NCBI GenBank assembly: GCA_002943765.1
Contig: PQWQ01000004.1
Span: forward strand, 4,526,001-4,590,000
Direction of reading: 5' to 3'
DNA length: 64,000 nucleotides
Origin: Psoroptes ovis
Lineage: Eukaryota; Arthropoda; Arachnida; Sarcoptiformes; Psoroptidae
In this document: one piece after another, positions 48,773-61,443 of the stretch
Layout of the letters: each line of letters begins with the position of its first letter
How positions within the stretch are numbered: the stretch's first letter is position 1
The notes under the pieces: model-generated
Database searches by the model: none
The model's input: the letters and a program-made list of their open reading frames with translations, nothing else
Told to the model about the DNA's origin: nothing
Position numbers and translations under genes: made by a program

Positions 48773-51700
48773 TCAATTTGTCAGAGAGTCAGTCTGATGG
48801 TCGATTGAGTATGATTGGATATAATTGGCCAGAAAATATTTGTGGAGATTGATTATGTTTGGTCTGTTTGAGTGTTGAGTGCGAGTGAATGGCAGATGTC
48901 TTTGTAATTGCTGGTGACCACGATTGAATATGTACGTGTTGGCCACCGAACGATAGTCACTCAAAGACAATAATGGTATCACAGTAAACGATTGTAAGTT
49001 ATTGACCGCATTCATTAACTGGTCATGTTTGCTACGATTGTTTGTTTTGAACGAAAATAAATGTAAGTTGGTGCCTAAAATGTGATTGATATGATCTTGA
49101 TTGAACATTTCCATGGTGCCATCATAATTGCGGACACTGTAAGGTGTCAATGGTGATGAATCAATATATTCAATTGGCAGATCTTGCACTGGAAAATATT
49201 GCATCATTTTTCTTACAGATTCAGGCAATTGATTAGTTGTGCAAGTTTGTAAAGGAATTGCCATTATCCTGCATTTGCCATAATAATATTCTATTTTGTT
49301 CAGAAAACTAATGGCTTCATGAACAACAGTCTGGTCGATGGATTTGAAGCGATACATGTTCAACAGATGCAAAATGCAATTATTTTTCAGATTTGATATG
49401 ATCATCAATCGTGCTGAACTGTAAATGAAATCTCTCACCGCATCTGACATGAGACAGTCGGCCGAGTAGCGATTTCTGCAAAACAAAAGCAAATGATTAA
49501 GGGCAATAGTTGATTGAAAAAGAATGAGAATAACCTGTTTTTCATCATGAATTGATTCCATAGTGCCATAACTGTTTTTTCGCCAGGATTTACGTCAATG
49601 AAGTCTTGCATCAACTAACCAAATGCATAGTGATTCAATCAGTGTGTGTCGATGACAGTCACAAATACTTACATGTCTTCTTAGCCTCATGCGCCAAGCG
49701 ATTTCTTCAGTTTCGCTATCTTCATTCATTTCAGAGGCTAAAATCGGTAACATTGTTCGTGAATGATAAAACAAGCGCCGATGACATTCTTCTTCGAAAA
49801 AATCTGAATGTCGACGCAAATCGACGCGACAATGGCCCGTTTCTTCATTGAATGTGAACATTGTACATAAGGAACGATTGTTGCGCCCAATCGATATCAT
49901 CGTCGTCAGAGGTTGGCTTTTGTTCATGGTTGCTCGACGCTCTGGTTTATTGAGACGCTTGCGGGAACACAAAGAATGATTCAAATCCAAATCATTGACA
50001 CTGGCCGGTGGCTGCTTACGAGCAAAATTTAGTGCTTTAGTCAATGGGTCTGTATTGTCAAATTTGTCTTCGAATCTCTGGTTCAATGTTGCACTGATCA
50101 CAATGTTTTCATCGTCCGGATCGATTGAAATTTTGAATTTGAAACGTCCATGGTTGACATTGAGATGAATGGATAGCTGGGATAGGAGGCAAAAATTGCT
50201 TGAGCATAGAACACAAGTCATGTCTTCGCTGATCAGATTCGATTGTATTCCGGCAAAGTGGTAAATTACCATGAATGAATCGTTTTCGTGTATGAGTCGT
50301 GCATGATTCGGTTTCTGGACAGACACATTAGATTCGATAGTCTTAGTCTGTGCTTGATTGTTTGCTGATGATTGAGCTGCAATGATCGCCGCTCTTTGTC
50401 TGCAAGTGTTTGGACGTAGAACTCGTTTAACATCGTTTCTTTTGGCCGTTTCATTTGAATGACTTGAGTCGTTTCGACTGTCACAATCTCGATTGAAATT
50501 AAGATGAGATAATCTACGATCATCGATCAATTTTCTTCTGGTCACCAACTTTCCCATTCTATGATTAAACAATTTGATCGGATACTTGTTGCATTTGTTC
50601 GATTCAAGTTCACTTGTGTTTTGGTGCTGACATTCATCGTCGGACATGTTTGTGCGTAATAATCGAAAAGTGATGAGATAATTGATGCCCGACGGATTCC
50701 ATGAATCACGCTTGGTCACATTATGATAGGCAGAACGGTCAAATATGTCTGACGATGTGATGGGCAGCCATTTGTTGATGTGTTTGATAAGATTGTCAGC
50801 ATCATAAGTATGGTCAGTGTTGTCGATAGGCCATAGCAAATGAGTCTCTTCGCCATTCGTTGTGTCATGGCATAATGACTTGGTTTTAGTTTTGCGTGGT
50901 TTCTCTGAATTGTTTGTCGAATCGGAGTAATCAGAATGAGCCAATTGTTTAGTAGATGAGGAGGTAAAATCTTGGATGAAATAAATATCGTCGATATTTT
51001 CCAATTCGAAACCGGAAAAAAAGCGAACACAATTGTCAGAATCATAGTTAATCGATGATTTAGGGGATGGTTTGTTGATGAATTTACTATTGATCCAATC
51101 GTTTTGACGATAAAACGAGACAAGGTTGTAAATGAAAAACTTGTAGTTATTACTTGAGTTCAATGTCAAATGCTTTGCTTCGCCAGAATCGTCATCACGG
51201 CAGCAGACATCTGATTCAAAGAACAATTTCAATGGGATTATGATGCGATTGTTGATTATTTGCGATTTGGATTTGCCCAATTTGACATAAGATGTGCCCA
51301 CTGTAGCAATTGATAAGAGATTGATTGATTGATTGTATGGATAATAAGCTAAAGACTCACCATATATTTTGCAATCATCATAATTGCTTGAAGTAAGATT
51401 GAAAATTTGCCTCCTAATCACAAACAAATCGATTGTTGCATATTTGAAGCCTCTCAAATGATTGATTGCCAAAGGAATCAGTATCAAGGCATTGGATGGT
51501 TTGCTGCTGACAACATGTTTACATAAATCATTTGTGTTATGATTAATCAATGACAATACCTTTCCTGTTGGCCATTATTATGGTCAACACGTAGATCGTT
51601 AGCAGTCAAATTGCTGCCATCTTCCGATTCCACAGCTGTTTGTTCCATCTCTTTGCTGTGATCTTCACTGTTTAAAAGGCTTTTGTTTGTTGACTGATTC

Positions 51701-52422
51701 GATGCCTGGCTTTTGCATATGTTGAGTTCATACTGGAAATGTTCGACATAAGACAATGAACAAGTCAGATACAAAGGCTTTTGCAAATGTTTGTATTGGC
51801 ATAATTTATATAACTGCAATGTTTCTGTCATAATCAATGGTCATTAATCGATTAATTCATCTTCGAATGGCAAACACTTACTTTGATAGACGGAAAAATT
51901 GGTGAACAGTTGATTTAATTTGCAATTGTCAGGATTGGACTGATTGGACTGCAGTTGATCACCAAAACATTTCAATAAATTGTTTCCGTCAAATTTTCCG
52001 ATTGATTTACGAGAATCTTTGATTGATGGGTTTGCTGGTTGCGCCGATGTCTCGTTTGTTTTGCGTTTAGATTTAGCATTGATTTTGTTGTTTCTCTTGA
52101 TCAATTTCTTCAAGAATTCTTCTCTTATCTTGGCTTTTTTGCTTTGTGATGATTGATTTTCATCGTTCAAACATATGACCGCTGTCTTTGGCTTTGTTCG
52201 TTTGTTGATTGCTTTGCCAGAAACATTTCTGGAGTTTTTGTTGTTCCTATTCGAGAGTATCAAACGTTTGGCAGCTTTAATTTCGTAGGTGAATTTGTTG
52301 AGTATGTCAAAGTAATCGGTTTCTTGATCAAATTGTTGAGCATTGTCAGTGATGGTTGATTCATTGACATTAGTCGATGCAGGTTGCTTTTTACAGTAGC
52401 TATCATGGTCATCATTGATCAT
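48773..52422 (-). CDS. Su(z)12: SUZ12, Polycomb repressive complex 2 subunit
   Basis: Five exons (52422-51882, 51824-51560, 51506-49673, 49614-49535, 49475-48773) join in phases 1, 2, 0 and 2 to 1140 aa; human SUZ12 has 739. After a Lys/Arg-rich N-terminus, LQLYKLCQYKHLQKPLYL followed by CSLSYVEH matches the QIYRFLRTRNLIAPIFL region. A C2H2 finger (CVLCSSNFCLLSQLSIHLNV then NH) corresponds to the SUZ12 zinc finger. The VEFS box follows: RRLFYHSRTMLPILASEMN, DFIDVNPGEKTVMALWNQF and LHLLNMYRFKSI. The VEFS box binds and activates the EZH2 methyltransferase for H3K27 methylation. The extra length sits in the N-terminus, in a low-complexity insert before the finger, and in a 160-residue tail after the VEFS box. 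The small exon 49614-49535 is required to rebuild the VEFS core. Confidence 0.9.
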
Positions 52423-54529
52423 GTTCGAGTTTGTACTTAGTTACAATAAAATTTGTCTCAAAAGACTTGGTCGATTATTTAGAGAGATTATCAATGATCA
52501 GCTAACAACGGTCATTGTGCCATGTCAAGACATAAAAACTGATTTAATTAAAAACTAAAATTAAAAACATGCACCAATCTTTCAATTTGGAAATGGCTCA
52601 GTCAGTTTGTTGAATCAATCAATCAATCACAGTCCATGTTTGTTTTGATAACCAAAATTATTACATGTGGGTTTTCACAAAGTAATATCATAGAGTATTG
52701 ACAGTATTTGTAGCCAATCCCAACTGATTTTATGCGAAAAAAACCAACAAATGGCAAATAAAAACAAATGGTGAAGAGAGTGAGCGTGCGCCAGTTTGAG
52801 TGTAATCAATGCATGTTCATTTAGCTCATTTAGCCATTACTCAGCCAGTTGTGACTGTCTAGCATAAAGCAAGCGACCGAGAAAGTGAGAGAGAGAGAGA
52901 GGTCGGATATGAAATTGGAATTGATTTGAGATTGGTTGATTGGTTGATTGCATGATTAAGATGTTTGATGGAAAGATTGAGTTCAATGAAAAATGATGGA
53001 AATTCGGTATCAGTTGTTTGGAAGGAGTAAACAAAATAAATGGTCATTGTACTTGTGGCAATAAATCGATTGAAACTAATCAAATAAAAGGGAAATGTTT
53101 GAATCAAAACAAATGATGCAATGACAAAGAGAATGGCAAACAAATAAAATAAATAAATCACAGAAATGGTGACTGTCTGTCAGTTTGTATGCATGTATGC
53201 ATTGTGCAATTGTTGTTGAATAACATCCTTGAATGTTAAATGAATTTGGCGAATCATTGTCATTGTCAGTTGTGTTTGTGATGATTCTGTATTAATTCGC
53301 TCATATCACTATGCAACTTGTTGGCAGCTTCACAAATCATTATTTTGTGCGACAAAAGTCTAACGAATTGAATTTGATTAATGTCAATTTGAATCAATCA
53401 TCCACAATGAGCATATCAATGGCAAAAATGACTAGCAGAACATTGTCCAACAATAATCATTTATGTAGTAAGTATAACTTGTTCTATCGATCGATTGTTC
53501 GGTCGGTTCGAAAATCGAATCAACATGTGACAAAGATAGATTTTGTACAAAGTGAAAAATGTTGATTTATTAGAAATGATCAAACACTGAACAAAACATG
53601 TTGATCATTTGATTGATGCAATTGAAAAATTGAAAAAACCTTTGATTGGTATTGATTATCTTGGCAGATTTTGGCAGATGCATTCAATTAATGTACGAGT
53701 AAATAATTGAGTTTGTCTTATCAAATTAGCAAATTTTATTTGATTTCACTTTGACTCAAATCATAAATTGTTTCCGTCGCAAAATTAGTTTTTTAAATGT
53801 GTTTGCATAAAATCCGGTTATGATTTAGTGATTGGATTGCAGAAAACATTCATTGCCATATAAACATTGATTTGTTTTGATTAATATGCTCAATTGACCA
53901 GAAATATATGAATCAATTGACTAGTGAATGACTGGTGATCAGTGATAAATGATTGTTTGATAAGACTGTCTTACTGTCAATCAAACGAATTTCATTCAAT
54001 TGGTTTTGCTAATCAGTTGTATGAAGTAGTTATGTTGATTGAAATATGTTGAACAACACATGATAATGTTTGAGTCAAACATACATATATAAACTTGTCT
54101 ACATGAATGATATGGGAAATAATTCGAATGATGCTTTAGTGATAGTGAGTGCCAATTGCAGCTTAATTAATCCATTAATTATTAGCAACTGTTTATCTAC
54201 TTGTAATGGCATTTTAATGATTTGAAGGCTAATTAGGCGATAATTAATCGATTAGCCTCATTTGATAGGTACAGTATTAATCGAGTTAATTTGAAAATGT
54301 TAAATTGATACAATAATCATCATAATTGACTCATCATATGACGAATGACAATTGACATGACAACCTTGCTATAAACATAATTAGTGTGTGCCTTTGCCAT
54401 TATAAAAAGTAAAAATTTTCCTTTACTAATTGTCACTTGTAGTAATGATCAAGATAGCATTTAATTTGATTTGAGATTTGATCAGTAAAACACAATTAAC
54501 ATAATCATTAATTATTCATCTTATTCACA
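52423..54529. promoter_or_regulatory. Divergent spacer between SUZ12 and SLC26 genes
   Basis: 2.1 kb with both promoters. An ATG frame at 53311 runs to a strong donor, GTA|GTAAGT after 53467; this may be an untranslated or uORF-bearing first exon of the SLC26 gene, since an acceptor (GATCAG) lies at 54485, 44 bp before its ATG. A GA-rich tract lies at 52887-52901. A TATAAAAAG-like motif is at 54404. Confidence 0.4.
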
Positions 54530-57089
54530 ATGGATAATCGAGCATTCAGTATTGATGACGACGATACAAATGGCGATAAAGACAGACAAGATATTAATCG
54601 ATTAACAATCAACAATCACAGATTGTCAATCAGTCACAATCAACGATTGACGTCAACATCTTCCGATAATAACACCAACAATGATGAGGCATATGAAGAA
54701 TTGACGTGTACATCCTGCTCGACCGAGAGTCAGCCCATCAACATACGAAGACCCATTTTGTATACACAAGATTTCTACAACACCAACCCATCATGCCATC
54801 TGAGTAATTGCAATAATCATTCTCGTTGCTGTTCTTCTGTTGCAGGTTTCGTAGGCGATTTGTTCACTTGGTTGTGGCCATTTTCGGGCAAATTGACCCA
54901 ACACTCACCTGCTGATGACTGCAATGAATCTAAGTGTTTGCTCATCAGATGGCTGCAATCATGGATACCAATACTGAGTTGGCTGCCCAATTATCCATTC
55001 AGCAAATACCTGCTTAGTGATGTAATAGCTGGCTGTACAATACTAGCATTGCACATTCCACAAGGTTTGGCGTATGGGCGTTTGGCTGGTGTGGACTCCA
55101 TCTATGGTTTATATGTGTCAGTATTCCCAGTATTGATTTATTCATTGTTTGGCACTTGCAGACAAGTGTCCATCGGTACATTTGCAGTGATCAGTATTGC
55201 TTGCAATGATGCCCTCAGCAATTTTCAATTTGATCACTCCAATCACACAGATTCAATATCGACAAGCGTCAATGCTTCGACAGTGACACCGATCGATGTA
55301 TTGACAACATTAGCCTTATTGGTGGGCATCATACAGGTATTGTCATTGCAATAAGTATTCAATTGAATCATGATGATTGATTAATGTTTAATTAGTTTTT
55401 GATGGGCTTTTTTCAATTGGGAATTTTATCAATAATTTTATCCGAAACACTGATACAAGCATTCGTCACTGCTTGTTCTTATCATGTGTTCACCAGTCAA
55501 ATATTTGCATTGATTGATGTTGATTCCAAAATGAATAGCGACGAATATCAATTGCCATTACCATTCGAGTTGGTTAAATCGTGGATACGTTTCGTTATAC
55601 GCATACCAAATGCAAACGTGGCCACAGTAATCGTGTCAGTGATTGCCATTGGACTGTTGGTCATATGCAAATTTGTACTCGAACCGCATTTGATTGCCAG
55701 ATTCAAAGTGAAAAACTTGGTCATTCCAATCGACATCTTGGTCATCATAGTGGCCACTGTGGTATCAGCTCAATTAGATTTGAATCAGCAATATCGAGTA
55801 TCCATCATTCCACCCATACCCAAAGCGTAAGTAAACAAACAAATCAATTAATTCAAGCATTCAAACTTTTGAATTAGTTTTGAAGGTTTGCCCAAAATAC
55901 CAGATGTTCGATATATGAATCAATTATGGAGTAGTGCCATACTGATTACCTTCGTGTCATACATATCCACTTATTCTTTGGGCAAAATATTCGCCAAACA
56001 ACATAATTATCAAGTGTCGGCTAATCAAGAATTGATTGCCATCGGAGCAGCCAACATATTTTCATCGTTTTTCCTGTGTTACCCATGTTCTGGCTCATTG
56101 GCACGTTCGGCTGTCATGAATCGAGTCGGTGCTCGAACACAATTGGCCAGTATTGTATCATCTGTGCTGCTGGTACTATTTTTATTGTTTTTCTCCAGTT
56201 ATCTACGCACACTGCCAATGGTGAGTTGATCAATTCGAATGAAGGCATTATTGATGATTATGTTTGATTACGAAGGCAATCCTATCATCGATCATAGTGG
56301 TAGCATTATGGGGCAATATGAAACAAGTGATGCAGATACATACCGTTTGGAAAACATCCAAATTGGACGCCATTCTTTGGACAGTCACCTTTTGGTTGGT
56401 CATTTTATTTGGCATTGGACCAGGATTACTCTATTCCATCATATTTTCAGCATTCATTTTGATCATCAAACTTATCATGTGAGTTAGCAATTTTAGTGAT
56501 CCAATGCCAACTAATTAGAATGTCATCAATTAGACCGATTGTCAAAGTGAAACGCCAAATCAAAGGTGCTGAAGTTTTCGTCGAAATAAATAATATGAAT
56601 GATTTACTGCCAATAATCGCAATGAATGATCAATCAATCAATCGATGGATCGTGTTTGAATATCAGGGACCATTGCTGTTTATAAATTCGATAATGTTTC
56701 GCCGAAAATTTCACCAACTGATTGAACGTTATTTATCATTGATTAATAGCCACAATAACATGATGAATAATGGACAAATTGATCGAAAATTATCGAACAA
56801 AAAAAGCTGCACTAACAACAAAGATTTGATGCTCAGTTTAGATGACAGTCAGCCATTGAGCACAATCATATTTGATTGCACACGTCTAACTTATATTGAT
56901 CAAAAGGGTGTGGAGACATTGCTGGAGGTGATTAATTATTTGAAGCAATTCAATATTCAAATGCTCATTGCATCTTGTTCAAAGTTGGTGTTTGATAATT
57001 TGGACAATAATTCATTTTTCAAACATTTCAACGTGCGTAATTGCTACATGTCTGTGATGGATGCCATTGCAGATTTAGAACATAATTAA
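54530..57089 (+). CDS. SLC26-family anion transporter with STAS domain
   Basis: Five exons (54530-55336, 55396-55826, 55878-56220, 56276-56478, 56519-57089) join in phases 0, 2, 0 and 2 to 784 aa. Introns are 40-59 nt; the last, at 40 nt, is the shortest in the window. The membrane domain starts with SLC26 signatures YLLSDVIAGCTILALHIPQG and LIYSLFGTCRQVSIGTFAVI. Helix 10 holds the anion-site region CYPCSGSLARSAVMNRVGARTQ. The C-terminal STAS domain has FEYQGPLLFINS, IIFDCTRLTYIDQKGVETL and LIASCSKLV. SLC26 proteins exchange chloride, bicarbonate, sulfate or oxalate; the sequence resembles the A5/A6 branch most, but the substrate cannot be read from it. AATAAA at 57267-57272 is a likely poly(A) signal. 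Confidence 0.9.
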
Positions 57090-57464
57090 CCTTAATTTGA
57101 TTGTTTTAAAAGCTCGCTTTATATACAAGAAAATGTTTAAAATTTTGAATTTGAATTTTAGGTTTTCAGTTTTCAGTTTTCAGTCACAGTCATTTGATGA
57201 CATCGACATGGATGACTGTGACTACCTAACCATAATTTAGAACATTTTAATGTTGATTATCAGATTAATAAATTGTCAATGTTTGATGTGGCTCGTTCAC
57301 ACCTTTTTTAGTTTATGTTTGTCAAACAACAAAACAAGCGCCGTGATGCGGTGGTGAATGAATGACAAGGGTTTGGCTGCTCACACAAATAAACTTTTGT
57401 TTATTTGTTTGATTTTGAAGTGTGTGAATAGAAATTGATTAAAATGATGATTTCAAAATGAAAA
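57090..57464. other. Spacer between SLC26 and KAT2 genes
   Basis: 375 bp holding the SLC26 3' UTR and the KAT2 promoter; nothing else seen. A short tandem GTTTTCA triplet lies near 57162-57183. Confidence 0.5.
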
Positions 57465-60400
57465 ATGCGTGCTAATAAACGAAGTTCTGTGAAAATCGAT
57501 TATAACAATGAACAAAACGAACAAGAAATTAATGAAAAATGCATACGAACTCGATTAAGGAAGCGCACCAGATTATCATTATCAAGCAGCGAGCATTGCA
57601 AAGATAATGACACTTCATCAATGGCCAAATTGTCTTTGTCCGATTCTGTGCGATCAGACACCACGAAAAAAGGCAAAGTGGAGAAAAGTGATTGGAAATC
57701 AAAGAAATTAAAATCACAACAAATGAAAACTAAGAAATGTAAATTAAAATGCAAATTACGAGCCACTGTCAAATGCAAATCGGAGGCAAACAGCAAATCA
57801 TTTAGTTTACTGTCCAATGTGAAGCCATCGATCAGATCTAAATTGTTGATTGCTGTTCGATCTTTGTTAGAGTCATACACATGCAATGAGCAAACATCAT
57901 GGAATAGATGCAAATCAAAATTGGTGAAAATAATTGAATTAATAATCAAATCGATTCAATCAGATGTAAACATGAATCAATCGACATGCACTGAATTGAT
58001 TGTGAAGCGACTGCAATCAAAAATAAATTGCGACGACTGGCTGAACGATGTTGGTGATGACAATGGTTTGAGTAGATATTGTTTGCCAGCCATTATGTAC
58101 AGATTATGCAAAAACAAAGTGAAACATGAAGATTTGAAGCAAATGATCAACAAACAATCGTTCACAGTGATTGATGTGAAAATCCTGCAAACATTTTCGT
58201 ACGACTGTAGTTTTCTGCTCAGACAAAGGCAACAACGGCATCTAAAGCAAGTGTTGTGGCAATACACCGATAAATTGGCCAGATTAATGGCATTCTATGC
58301 GCATCATATTGATAGAGTGGCCAACAAAACAAAACAAAGGCTCAAACCAGCTGATTCAGTTTTGGCGCAAAACAATGATAAGAAAATGATCAAAAAGGTG
58401 GTTTTAGCTGCCAACAAATCACTGCAAGAGACGCAATGGCCACTTGGGCTGCTGAAACAATGCTCAGTCAAAGATTACAGACAAATCAAACAATTCAATG
58501 GACAGTGTCGCCGTCAATTTGGTTTGGAGTCAAACATTGATGTTTATTTGTTGCCATCTGCGTATGACGAACATTTGGAGAAGGACATTGAATTTGGTGA
58601 TTAATTTGATGATTGATTTTGATTAGTGCTTTTTGATTAATTAATTGTATTTTGTCCATTTAGTTTTGAAGCCAATCAAATCCAAATGTGAAAAGTATTT
58701 GATTGGTTTGGATCGTTTGTTGTGTCGCAGTGAACAAGAAATCGAATTGTTGGTTAATACATTGTTCGACTATGAAATGATTTGTTATTTGCTCTATCAA
58801 AATGTTAATGGAAACCAGTTTTTAGAGTCCAAAGTGATTCGCTCAATATTAATGATTGCACTGGAGAAGCTGTATTACTCGATCAATTTGGCACAATTGC
58901 CCATTGACCATTTGAATGAATTGACACTGATCACAACATTGAACAACATACATCTATTCGACAAACATTTGTTCATTGAGAAGCCATCAATCAAAGTGGC
59001 ATTCAACCATTTTCTTGTTTATGCTGCCGATCATTTGCAATTGGATTACATACGAATTCAATACTTGATACGGACATTTCGTTATTTCACATATTTTATT
59101 GATCATTTCAAATTCAAACATCCTGAATTATTGCGACAGCAACAAATCAATGAATGCAAGTATCAGACGATTGACTATGAAAAATATTGCAAGCATTTCG
59201 CACATTGGTACGCTGCTTGCCTACTGCCAACATACATTGACTGGTTTGTATGCATAATTGAATGGTCAATGATTGTTGATTGATTGATTGATTGATATTT
59301 TGATTTTAGTTTGAAACAATACAAACCATGCGACACTTTTGGATTTGAATTTTATAATGATTTGTCGCCGTTTCTATTTGATTCGTTTCGCGTCGCCATC
59401 CAAAATCGCTGCTCATCGACAATCATTGAATGCGAAGAGTTCATTGATATGTTTGAGAATAAATTTTTAGACCAAAGATTACCGTTTTGGTCGTCGAAAT
59501 ATTGTTACAACGACAACAACACACCACTGAACAATTTATATTTGTCAGTACAACAAGCTTTGATTGAAACATATTTTGTCAAATCGGATCAGTGCGACAA
59601 CAGCACAACAACTGATGTGACGCCTGAAGAATTTCGGCGTTTAGCCAAGTTGCACTCGAAATTATTCGAATTGCGACCATTCAGCTGCTGCAGTAATGAT
59701 GAATCGAAGAGTGTTAATGCATATGAATGTAATTACTGCAATGAAAATGAATTTGTCTTTTGTTTCATTCATAATGGCATCAATCATAAAGCCAAGGAAA
59801 TGCCAGATGAGATAGTGGTCAGCAGACATGCCATACCAGATGATTGGTTGGAGCGAATTTTGTTCAAGTTAGACACCAACGAGATGGTCATTTTTCTATT
59901 TCTGACCGATAAGTTTGACGCCAATCGATTCAATTTGCAGCCGGATCGGATAGATTATTATTACTCCTTACAAGAAAATTACAAAATCACTGAACGCTTT
60001 CGTATGGTCATCAATAGGCCACTGTTGTGCCAAAAACGCAGACAACTACTGACTTATCTGAAAGAAGCGGATCCACTTACCTATTTTTATACGGTCGTAT
60101 TCAAAGCAGTGGGTCATATTGCCGAAAGAGAATTCCCAGCCTTCATCGATCGAGCTCAAATGATCAAACGATTGGGCCATGGCTACGGCAAAATGTCTCC
60201 ATTTCGAATCGATTTCAATCGCATCATGTGCACATCATTTATGACTTCAATCGACACCAATCATTTGAATGTTTCACTGAAAAGTCTGGTCGGTCGAACA
60301 CCATATATGGATGGCAGCATCAGTGTGGAGCCAGAAGAAGGCACAGTCAGATTTGTGTTACTAAACAATCTGTTTATGAGAACTTGGGAAGATCAGTACA

Positions 60401-61368
60401 AATTGTGGATGGTCGATTTACAGAATGTTTACTGCCATCAATTGCCTCGAATGGGTCGGTCGTACATCACTCGATTGGTGTTTGATCCTCGCCATTACAC
60501 ACTCATGTTGATCAAAAACGGCGGCAAAGTGATCGGTGGCATAACGTTTCGGCCATTTTTGTCGCAAAATTTTTCCGAAATAGTTTTCTGTGCTGTCAGT
60601 TCAAACGAACAAGTCAAAGGCTACGGCACACGTATGATGAATTATTTGAAAGATTATCACCTGTGTCAGAAAATTTATTTCCTACTCACTTATGCCGACG
60701 AGAATGCTATCGGCTATTTCATGAAGCAAGGATTCTACGAAGAGATCGAAATGGCCAAGGAGCAGTATTATGGCTTCATCAAGGAATATGACGGCGCCAC
60801 ATTGATGGAATGTAAATTGAACACCATCATATCGTACAACGCCATCGACTATGTGATGCGCATACAGGCCAGAGTCATCGATCTGTTGGTTCAATTCAAT
60901 CGAGCTTTGAATAGGAACGTGTTTCGATATGATTTTGGCAGAGAAAAGCGACGCATCATTCCGTTGCAGTTCATTGAACGCATGAATAAGTTTAACATAA
61001 AAATCGATTACACAAACATTGATTTCGATGATCATAGTGAGCAGTTGTACCAGACCCTAAATCAACTGTTGCAGCAGCTCAAGAAGCATCCTTCGGCGCA
61101 GCCATTTTTGAAATGGATCAATGAGAAAAAGTACCCGACTTATTACCAAATAATCCGATTTCCAATGAATTTGCAGATGATGACTGAGCGTTTGCATCGA
61201 AAGTATTACTGCAATTTGCATCTATTTCATTGTGATATCACTCGCATATTCATCAATTGTCGCAGCTTTTTCGACCAAGACACCACCGAATATCACTGCT
61301 CCAATCTGTTGGAACGTTTCTATTTGAATAAGTTCAAGAAAATCAATTTCAGCAATCACCTCAAGTGA
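57465..61368 (+). CDS. Gcn5: Gcn5/PCAF histone acetyltransferase (KAT2) with novel N-terminal extension
   Basis: Exons 57465-58596, 58664-59243 and 59310-61368 join in phases 1 and 2 to 1256 aa, about 420 longer than human KAT2A. The first 377 residues are a Lys/Arg/Ser-rich leader and a helical region I cannot assign. The PCAF N-terminal domain follows (YLIGLDRLLCRSEQ, FIEKPSIKVAFNHFLVYAAD). The acetyltransferase domain is intact: LQNVYCHQLPRMGRSYITRL, catalytic Glu in FSEIVFCAVSSNEQVKGYGT, YFLLTYADENAIGYFMKQGF. The bromodomain (from about 61030) keeps the fold but has HPSAQPF for HPSAWPF and CRSFFDQDTTEY for CREYNPPDSEY, losing the shelf Trp and the acetyl-lysine Asn. Joining is favoured because the PCAF-N exon has no ATG before its conserved start; the second donor, TG|GTTTGT, is weak but gives the right frame. 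Confidence 0.85.
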
Positions 61369-61385
61369 TTGGCTCTGTATTTGAT

Positions 61386-61400
61386 AATAAACATTTTATT
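61386..61400. promoter_or_regulatory. Back-to-back poly(A) signals, KAT2 and CUB gene
   Basis: AATAAA at 61386-61391 (+) and, 3 bp further, forward TTTATT at 61395-61400, i.e. AATAAA on the minus strand. With 75 bp between stop codons the two mRNAs must overlap at their 3' ends. Confidence 0.65.
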
Positions 61401-61443
61401 TTTCTTGCAAACACTAACACAAACATTCACATCATAAGCTTGC

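Noticed and set aside
52859..53161. 100-codon minus-strand hydrophobic frame upstream of SUZ12
   Set aside because: AT-rich chance frame with a Ser/Leu repeat from the GA tract at 52887-52901; no family resemblance.
57500..57949. 149-codon minus-strand frame over the KAT2 first exon
   Set aside because: Antisense of Ser/Lys-rich coding sequence, which depletes stops on the other strand; no ATG context or domain.
60027..60485. 152-codon plus-strand frame within the KAT2 exon
   Set aside because: Out-of-frame shadow of the clear acetyltransferase coding sequence.
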